NCBI GenBank assembly: GCA_018381235.1
Contig: JAGZSF010000008.1
Span: forward strand, 1-64,000
Reading direction: 5' to 3'
Source of the DNA: Collinsella sp.
GTDB lineage: Bacteria; Actinomycetota; Coriobacteriia; Coriobacteriales; Coriobacteriaceae
Length of the DNA: 64,000 nt
The translations under genes were made by a program, and so were the position numbers. Positions 58,401 to 64,000 of the stretch are shown piece after piece. The notes under the pieces are model-generated. The model was given only the letters and a program-made list of their open reading frames with translations, searched no databases and was not told the origin of the DNA. Each line of letters opens with the position of its first letter. The first letter of the stretch is position 1.

Positions 58401-61400
58401 ATGGTAAACGATTTGAGCAGTATAGACGACCTCGAGCTGATGCCGCTGGGCGGAGGCTATATGGTGCGACGCGAACGCTTGATGAATGAGCTTATCGCCA
58501 AGGGCCGAAAGGCCGGCATCGTGGTTCTTTATGCGCCCGACGGGTTTGGGAAGACCTCGGTGCTGCTGCAGTACACCCATGAGGTTAAATGCGACCCGAC
58601 GCGAGGCCCCGTGCGGATTATCGAGGCCGATCGCGCCATTGGGCGCGAGGTGTTTATGCAGCTCGAGGTGGTTACCGAAGAACTCAAAGACAAACCGCAC
58701 TCCCTTATCGCGATTGATAATGTGCCAAACCTCGATCAGCACGATACCGAAGACCTCATCGACAGGATTCGCGGCCTGCGCGCTATGGGGGTAGGGGTCT
58801 TTATCTCCTGCCGTCCTTCAAATCGTCAGCTGATTCATGGGCTGGGCGATTCGGTTAAGATCAATGCGCAGATGCTCAAGGTGCATGCCTATGAGTATTC
58901 GGCGTGGGCATCGGCGTTTTCGATCAGCACATCGCTCGACTTTTATCAGCTCACGCAGGGCGTGCCCGAGCTCGTTTCGGCATTGCAGACGGGCCTGTAT
59001 GGCCAAGGCGACGTAGCCGGTCTGCTCGAAAACGAGATTGTCAACGTATATGGCGCGGCACTTGTCGATCTGGCTTCGCTCGACAATAATGCGCTGTTTT
59101 GCGTGGCATGTCTCATGATTTTGGTGGGCGAGGGCAATATCGCAGAACTCGAGGCTTGTGGGGTGAGACTGTCGATGGTCGACCAGTCCTACTTTGTACG
59201 CGACTACCCGATCTTTGGCTTGGACCCCGCCGAGCGGAGTTTTACGTGTCTGGGCACGGAGGATAACGGACGCTTGCGTTTGCGTAAGTTGGTGGCCGAG
59301 GTTCGCCCCGAACTTGTTCCGAGGGCGGTCCGGATTTTGCTTAAGGCGGGCCGATGCGATGCGGCGATGGGCCTGGCGGACGCCTTTTTGGACCGTGAAG
59401 CGGTCCTTGAACTTGCTGGGCAGTATGGGGTCGATTTGGCTCTGACGGGGCACGGGGCCGATATCTGCCGAGCAGCGCTGGGCGCGATCGATGCCGGCGA
59501 TCCGGCTCCAGAGCCAACGCCTGCCGAGGCACTTGGCGTATATCTGGCAGCGGTCAGCGTGTCCAATACAAAGCTCGCTCGCTATATGGCATCGGTCATC
59601 GAGCGCGGGGGCGAACGGGCGGCCTGCGAAATAGATCCTGTTTCATGGAGGGTGGCCCAGACACTGACGGCTGTTTGCTATGGGGACAACGGGCTTGGGC
59701 TTCCTATGAACCTGGCCGTGCCAGAAATCGAGACATCCCATATCGTACTCGATATGTTGTCTGCGCATATCGAGGTCAAGCGCTGTCTGACAGAGCGGGG
59801 AGATGACGGCGGCGTTCTACAGCAGCTCAAAACGAGCAAGGCCTACGACTGCGAGCTCGATATCGCGGGGATTGTTGTGCGGGCCGATAGCATGCTGGTG
59901 GAGATCTTTGACGGGTCGTTTGCGGGAACCGACGAGCGCGACGACGAGATGACGGTGGTGCGGGAGGCGCTCAACGTACGTGGGCTTAAGGCGATGGCTA
60001 TCTGGGTGCGCATGGTGTTGGCGGCACGGCGGCTCCTTTCTGGTTTGCCGGTAACCGACGATGCGGCGTTCAACGAGCTCGATCGTTTTGCCGTGCGCAT
60101 GCGCGACAACCAGATTCAGCTGTTTGGCCTGTTGCTAGAAGGCTGGCAGTCGCTGGCAGAGGGACGGCCGGTTAATGCAAAATTCCGTGCGGTTCAAGTG
60201 CTCAAACTCGCCGAGGAGTCGATTGCGTACATGCGCGATAACGCATTGCTGCTGGAGCGCGCGGCGTATCTGCGTAACACCTCGATGATTTCGGTGCGCG
60301 AGGAAGCGGAGTTGCTCGATATAAGCCAGACGCAGGTTGGTGGAGCGGAGGCCTGGATGGTGGCGCTGCATTTGGCCTGTGCGGGCCGAGACAGCGACCT
60401 TGCGGCCTGGATGTCCATGAATCGTGCGGGGATTCTGGAACCGTCGTATCGGCTCTTTGCGCGCCTTGCCATGCATTGTTTAGGCGAGCCGGCGACCAGG
60501 ATTCGCAAGAAGCTTCCTGTGCGCGAGCTATCGCGGTATTCGCTGCGCGACGATCTGGAAGGGGAGGGCGAGCGCCTGTTCCAGGCCGGCGAGGTTGAAA
60601 CCGTTGATACCATCGACCATATCGAGATTCGCATGTTTGGCGCGTTTCGCGCCGAACGCGACGGGTTTCCCATCACGGACAAAATGTGGCGCCGCAAGAA
60701 GGCGGCGACACTTGCCGAGCGGCTTGCGCTGGGCATGGATGCACTCGTCGATCGTGAGACGCTGGCCATGGAGCTGTGGCCCCATGCCGAGTTCAATAGC
60801 GCCCGCAACAACCTGTACTCGACGATATCGCGCTTGCGGTCGGCTTTGGGGCCGACGCCGGATGGCAAGTCGTGTGTGCTCATCCAAAATGAATGCATTG
60901 GACTCAACGGCGACTACGTCAAGACCGATGTGCGGCTGTTTGACCAGATAAGCCGCGAGGTTTTGGGAAATCGCACGGGTGCGCGCGGGCCCCATTTAGT
61001 TGAGCTGTGCCTTAAGATCGAGCAGCTTTATGCCGGACCGCTGTATGTTCCCAATGGCTGTAATCCCACCTACTTTTTGCGTATGCGACGCATTATGCAG
61101 TCAAAGTACATCGATTGCATGATTAAGGGAGCAAATGCCGCTCTAGAAGAAAACGATCTGCAGTCGGCGATTTGGCTGGCGGAGTCGGGGCTTCGACAGG
61201 AAACGGCGCGTGAGGATATGGTGCGCTGCGCCATGCGCGTCTACAGTGCGGCGGGGCGGCGGCGCGATATCGTCGAGCTGTACAGCGGGCATATGCACCA
61301 CCTGAGGGAACAGGTCAATGGCGTGCCCGAGCCCGAGACGCGGCGTCTATACGAGCGCTTGGTGGAGGGGCGGCTCAACCGCGTGCTGGTCGAGCGATAA
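58401..61400 (+). CDS. Large SARP/BTAD-type transcriptional regulator with ATPase
   Basis: A 999-residue signal-transducing regulator. N-terminal P-loop NTPase-like part (YAPDGFGKTS near residue 50, SLIAIDNV), a central helical region, and a C-terminal winged-helix plus bacterial transcriptional activator domain (about 730-985: IEIRMFGAFRAERDG, KKAATLAERLALG, ELWPHAEFNSARNNLYSTISRLRSALG). MalT-like or SARP-like proteins of this type respond to unknown signals. ATG at 58401 has GAGGAG; a GTG at 58395 is less likely. The gene is alone with a terminator after it. Target genes are unknown. Confidence 0.85.
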   Translation: MVNDLSSIDDLELMPLGGGYMVRRERLMNELIAKGRKAGIVVLYAPDGFGKTSVLLQYTHEVKCDPTRGPVRIIEADRAIGREVFMQLEVVTEELKDKPHSLIAIDNVPNLDQHDTEDLIDRIRGLRAMGVGVFISCRPSNRQLIHGLGDSVKINAQMLKVHAYEYSAWASAFSISTSLDFYQLTQGVPELVSALQTGLYGQGDVAGLLENEIVNVYGAALVDLASLDNNALFCVACLMILVGEGNIAELEACGVRLSMVDQSYFVRDYPIFGLDPAERSFTCLGTEDNGRLRLRKLVAEVRPELVPRAVRILLKAGRCDAAMGLADAFLDREAVLELAGQYGVDLALTGHGADICRAALGAIDAGDPAPEPTPAEALGVYLAAVSVSNTKLARYMASVIERGGERAACEIDPVSWRVAQTLTAVCYGDNGLGLPMNLAVPEIETSHIVLDMLSAHIEVKRCLTERGDDGGVLQQLKTSKAYDCELDIAGIVVRADSMLVEIFDGSFAGTDERDDEMTVVREALNVRGLKAMAIWVRMVLAARRLLSGLPVTDDAAFNELDRFAVRMRDNQIQLFGLLLEGWQSLAEGRPVNAKFRAVQVLKLAEESIAYMRDNALLLERAAYLRNTSMISVREEAELLDISQTQVGGAEAWMVALHLACAGRDSDLAAWMSMNRAGILEPSYRLFARLAMHCLGEPATRIRKKLPVRELSRYSLRDDLEGEGERLFQAGEVETVDTIDHIEIRMFGAFRAERDGFPITDKMWRRKKAATLAERLALGMDALVDRETLAMELWPHAEFNSARNNLYSTISRLRSALGPTPDGKSCVLIQNECIGLNGDYVKTDVRLFDQISREVLGNRTGARGPHLVELCLKIEQLYAGPLYVPNGCNPTYFLRMRRIMQSKYIDCMIKGANAALEENDLQSAIWLAESGLRQETAREDMVRCAMRVYSAAGRRRDIVELYSGHMHHLREQVNGVPEPETRRLYERLVEGRLNRVLVER

Positions 61401-61402
61401 AA

Positions 61403-61431
61403 AACGGGTGCCCGAAGTACTCGGGCACCCG
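61403..61431. terminator. Terminator between SARP and yhbY
   Basis: A 12-bp perfect stem ACGGGTGCCCGA and complement with a short loop, between convergent genes. The A-run on the left makes it suitable for the minus strand too. Confidence 0.88.
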
Positions 61432-61468
61432 TAAGCTTGCTATGTGTTGGCTCGCCGATCATTGGCTT

Positions 61469-61768
61469 TTAGACGAGCTTGATCTTCTCGATGTCCTTGC
61501 GCGAGGATTCGCGATACAGCGAGAACTTGCGGCCGATGACCTGGACGACCTCGGCGTGGCAACGCTCGGCGAGCTCTTCGGCGGCCTCGCGGGCGGAAAG
61601 ACTGGAGCCATCGAGCACGGAGCACTTAACGAGCTCGTGCTTCTCCAGGTAGGCGACTGTCTGCTCGACGGTGCCCTCGTTGACATCGGACTTGCCGATG
61701 ATGATGGCGGGGTTGAGGTGATGGGCCATGCTGCGAAGCTGCTTGACCTGGGCTCCTGTCAGTGCCAT
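61469..61768 (-). CDS. yhbY: CRM-domain RNA-binding protein YhbY
   Basis: A 99-residue ribosome assembly protein. LTGAQVKQLRSMAHHLNPAIIIGKSDVNEG at the start and the conserved GRKFSLYR near the end fit the YhbY/CRS1 family that binds pre-50S particles. Normal length. Confidence 0.95.
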   Translation of the reverse strand: MALTGAQVKQLRSMAHHLNPAIIIGKSDVNEGTVEQTVAYLEKHELVKCSVLDGSSLSAREAAEELAERCHAEVVQVIGRKFSLYRESSRKDIEKIKLV

Positions 61769-61926
61769 GGGTTCTCGCTTTCTATGTATGGGGCGCCCCG
61801 CGACGGGGCCTTAATCTACGTGAGTTGTCCCACGATAGCGCAGGAACGGCGCAGTGTGGAGCGTGTTTGCCCAGTTCAAAAAGAATGCGGATGTCGAGGT
61901 GATGGGCAGCGCAGGCTGTGAACGGG

Positions 61927-62814
61927 CTACGAGCGGGATTCAGAGACCGGTTCCCATGCAATAAACGCCCAGCGAACCTTACGGATATGGTCGAGCATAT
62001 AGCGCCCCTGCGGCACGCCCTTGGAGCCCGGCTCGCCGGCATGGGGATTCTCGATCATGTGTTGAGCGATGTAGTCGCGCAGACGGTCGACCTTATCCTC
62101 GTTGCCATGCTCAAGCATGCGGGAAAAGTCCGCCACGCCCGCTTCAAGGCTGTCGAAGGTATCGCGACGCGGCGATTCAAAGTACGTGATCTGCGGCAGG
62201 GCACCCATCTGAATGAGGATGTTGAAGGCGTACACAAAGCCATTACTGCAGGTAACCGAGGCGCCGATAGCGTTCATCAAGTGCAGATCATAGCGCGGGC
62301 TGGAGTTAGCGACCATCGTGACAGCACAACGGTGACGAGCCGTACGGTCGAGCTTGGCAAGCGCACCTTTTAGATTGGTCGTCGTAACCGACCGACTGGC
62401 GAAGGCAGCATCCACCGTTTTTGCGACCGGTCCAACCAAATCCCAATCATCATCCCAAGCAAGCTCAAGCGGCGTAATGAGATCCTCGAGCCCATAGTAC
62501 TCAATACCAGCATCAAGCGTGCCCAACATAGCAGGGGAAAAGTCAGCAGCAATCACAGGATGCCCAGCCTGAGCAAGCGGAATAGCGATCGACCCAGCCC
62601 CGCACCCCATATCCAGCACGGATTCACCAGGCTTTAACGCCAACAGCTTCATAAAGTCCCGGGCATACGGGGCAGTCTCCAACGGCCGAAAATGCCGAGC
62701 CCGCTTATCCCATTCAAAAGAATCATCAGCCCGCCGCCGATCAGCTTGCAGACGCATCCATTCGCCGTTCCAATCCGCAGCAAGCAGCTCAGATTGAATT
62801 ACACCATCAGCCAC
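61927..62814 (-). CDS. Class I SAM-dependent methyltransferase
   Basis: A 295-residue enzyme with the SAM-binding glycine loop LDMGCGAGSIAIPLA and acidic loop VIAADFSP, followed by DAAFASRSV. The ligand is unknown. A terminator and the structured palindromic element B lie just upstream, belonging to the previous gene. The start has GGGGGATG.. context on the minus strand. Confidence 0.85.
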   Translation of the reverse strand: MADGVIQSELLAADWNGEWMRLQADRRRADDSFEWDKRARHFRPLETAPYARDFMKLLALKPGESVLDMGCGAGSIAIPLAQAGHPVIAADFSPAMLGTLDAGIEYYGLEDLITPLELAWDDDWDLVGPVAKTVDAAFASRSVTTTNLKGALAKLDRTARHRCAVTMVANSSPRYDLHLMNAIGASVTCSNGFVYAFNILIQMGALPQITYFESPRRDTFDSLEAGVADFSRMLEHGNEDKVDRLRDYIAQHMIENPHAGEPGSKGVPQGRYMLDHIRKVRWAFIAWEPVSESRS

Positions 62815-62838
62815 GGGCCATCCCCCTCACAACAAAAA

Positions 62839-62866
62839 AGCGGCCCCTCCCAAAAGAAGAGCCGCA
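62839..62866 (-). terminator. Terminator on minus strand
   Basis: Read on the minus strand, GCGGCTCT..AGGGGCCGC then TTTTTTG, about 116 nt after element B. It probably ends the DUF711 transcript that runs through element B. Confidence 0.75.
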
Positions 62867-62981
62867 ACAAGCATATATCAGAAAAAGAACCGTTCCAACG
62901 CCAAACCGCCGCACCAGCCAAGTGGTGCAGGAGCGAAGCAACTGCAACCGGGATAGAGCCCAACTGAGGTCCCGTTGTGCG

Positions 62982-63115
62982 GGAGCCCCGGGGAGGGCAA
63001 ATATATAAGGTCGATCGCGAGTTCCGCACGAGCCGGAGAGCACTTAATGCGCTCTCCGTGCGAGTCAGGACTGTCCGAGCAGGCGACCTTATATATTTGC
63101 CCTCCCCGGGGCTCC
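62982..63115 (-). repeat. Structured palindromic element, copy B (3' of DUF711 gene)
   Basis: Perfect 32-bp arms (62982-63013 with 63084-63115) enclose a 70-nt core containing GAGTTCCGCACG, CACTTAATG and CAGGACTGTCCG in the same order as copy A. The arms start GGAGCCCCGG as in A but then differ completely (GGAGGGCAAATAT against CAGGGCGGGTGC) while staying paired. It starts 17 nt after the stop of the upstream minus-strand gene. The rest of the 62867-62981 gap has no gene. Confidence 0.9.
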
Positions 63116-63132
63116 TCGCCAGCACCCCTCAG

Positions 63133-64000
63133 CTAGTTCTTGAGCGAGTTCAGCGGCGCCGGGAAGCGTCCGCCACGGTGGGCAAGCACGGTGCCGGCGT
63201 TGGGGTTCACCGGCATGATGGGCGCACGGCCGAACAGGCCGCCGTACTCGACGCAGTCGCCCACGCCCTTGCCGATGGCAGGAATCACGCGGACGGCCGT
63301 GGTCTTGTTGTTGATGACGCCGATGGCCATCTCGTCGGCGATGATGCCGGCGATGGTCTCGACCGGGGTGTCGCCGGGGATGGCGATCATGTCCAGGCCA
63401 ACGGAGCACACGCAGGTCATGGCCTCGAGCTTCTCGAGCGAAAGCGCGCCGGCTTCGACGGCGGCGATCATGCCGGCGTCCTCGGACACGGGGATGAAAG
63501 CGCCGGAGAGACCGCCCACGCTGGAACTGGCCATGACGCCGCCCTTCTTGACGGCATCGTTGAGCATAGCGAGCGCGCAGGTCGTGCCCGGGCCACCGCA
63601 GGTGCCCACACCGATGATCTCGAGGATGCGGGCAACGGAGTCGCCGATGGCAGGCGTGGGAGCCAGCGACAGGTCGACAATGCCCTTCTCGACTCCCAGG
63701 CGATGGGCGGCCTCGCGGCTCATGAGTTCGCCGGCGCGGGTGATCTTAAAGGCGGTCTGCTTAATCTTTTCGGCAACCTCCATCATCGAGGCGGAGTCGG
63801 GGAGCGTCTCCAAGGCAGCAGCCATAACGCCGGGGCCCGAGACACCAACGTTGATGACGGCGTCGGCCTCGCCACCGCCATGGACGGCGCCCGCCATAAA
63901 CGGGGAGTCCTCGACCATGTTGGCAAAGCAGACAAACTTGGAAGCGCCGACGGAATCCTGGTCGGCCGTGAGCTTGGCGGCGTCGATGATGGTCTGCGCG
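63133..64000 (-). CDS. DUF711/UPF0210 family protein (partial, 5' end beyond window)
   Basis: The C-terminal 288 residues of a ~450-residue protein; the frame stays open to the window edge. Glycine-rich motifs (VGTCGGPGTTCALAM, GGLSGAFIPVSED, ANMVEDSPFMAG) fit the PFL-fold DUF711 family, which is related to glycyl-radical-type barrels but lacks a known activity. It is usually next to an ACT-domain gene (UPF0237), not visible here. Element B follows its stop. Confidence 0.85.
   Translation of the reverse strand, partial: AQTIIDAAKLTADQDSVGASKFVCFANMVEDSPFMAGAVHGGGEADAVINVGVSGPGVMAAALETLPDSASMMEVAEKIKQTAFKITRAGELMSREAAHRLGVEKGIVDLSLAPTPAIGDSVARILEIIGVGTCGGPGTTCALAMLNDAVKKGGVMASSSVGGLSGAFIPVSEDAGMIAAVEAGALSLEKLEAMTCVCSVGLDMIAIPGDTPVETIAGIIADEMAIGVINNKTTAVRVIPAIGKGVGDCVEYGGLFGRAPIMPVNPNAGTVLAHRGGRFPAPLNSLKN

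Overview
The window looks like a chromosomal segment of a high-GC Gram-positive gut actinobacterium, most likely Coriobacteriia and probably Collinsella. This is an inference from three things: GC-rich codon use throughout, actinobacterial-type nitrogen control (an OmpR-like GlnR beside glnA), and a sortase-assembled pilus locus in an otherwise housekeeping background. No rRNA or tRNA gene was recognised and no CRISPR array. The one clear RNA gene is tmRNA (ssrA, 52027-52390).

Layout. 0.1-6.1 kb: an AAA ATPase behind a 10-bp tandem repeat, a GntR regulator between two related palindromes, then the lower Entner-Doudoroff genes (KDPG aldolase, KDG kinase) divergent from a LacI regulator with two operator-like sites between them. 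6.1-13.1 kb: a DinJ-like/nucleotidyltransferase fusion, glnA with a GlnR-type box and a GlnR-like regulator, an HtrA protease, a MITE-like element and ligA. 13.4-16.4 kb: two intact toxin-antitoxin modules (Phd/PIN and Phd/ParE) bracketed by two similar gene-end remnants, then a MATE exporter. 16.7-26.8 kb: a heterodimeric ABC exporter, a nuclease-fold protein between two palindromes, moaA and a moaC-mobB fusion, an MFS exporter and a HAD phosphatase.

27.3-37.4 kb is a pilus locus. It holds a beta-helix adhesin with a G9 tract near its 5' end, a pilin gene cut by an in-frame TAG, a backbone pilin with LPLTG, and a class C sortase. An AbiE-like wHTH/nucleotidyltransferase pair sits between the pilins and the sortase. 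37.8-41.3 kb is gatCAB. 41.6-51.3 kb has an AAA/DUF4143 ATPase behind a long palindrome, an AraC regulator divergent from a second ABC pair, a metal P-type ATPase with a small partner protein, and a DinJ/PIN pair whose toxin is frameshifted. 52-53 kb is tmRNA followed by a 47-bp direct repeat that matches the tmRNA 3' end in inverted orientation and a 62-nt-period array of hairpin units. 53-64 kb: patatin lipase, rplM-rpsI, glmM, an EIIA domain, nagB, a large SARP-type regulator, yhbY, a methyltransferase and a truncated DUF711 gene.

The most unusual content is between genes. At least four families of palindromes recur. Two ~140-bp elements (41286-41426 and 62982-63115) share three conserved core blocks while their ~32-bp outer stems differ in sequence yet remain fully paired. 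That pattern suggests a selected structure or a mobile structured element. Together with the 62-nt hairpin array, the G9 tract and the interrupted pilin, these are the best candidates for something undescribed.
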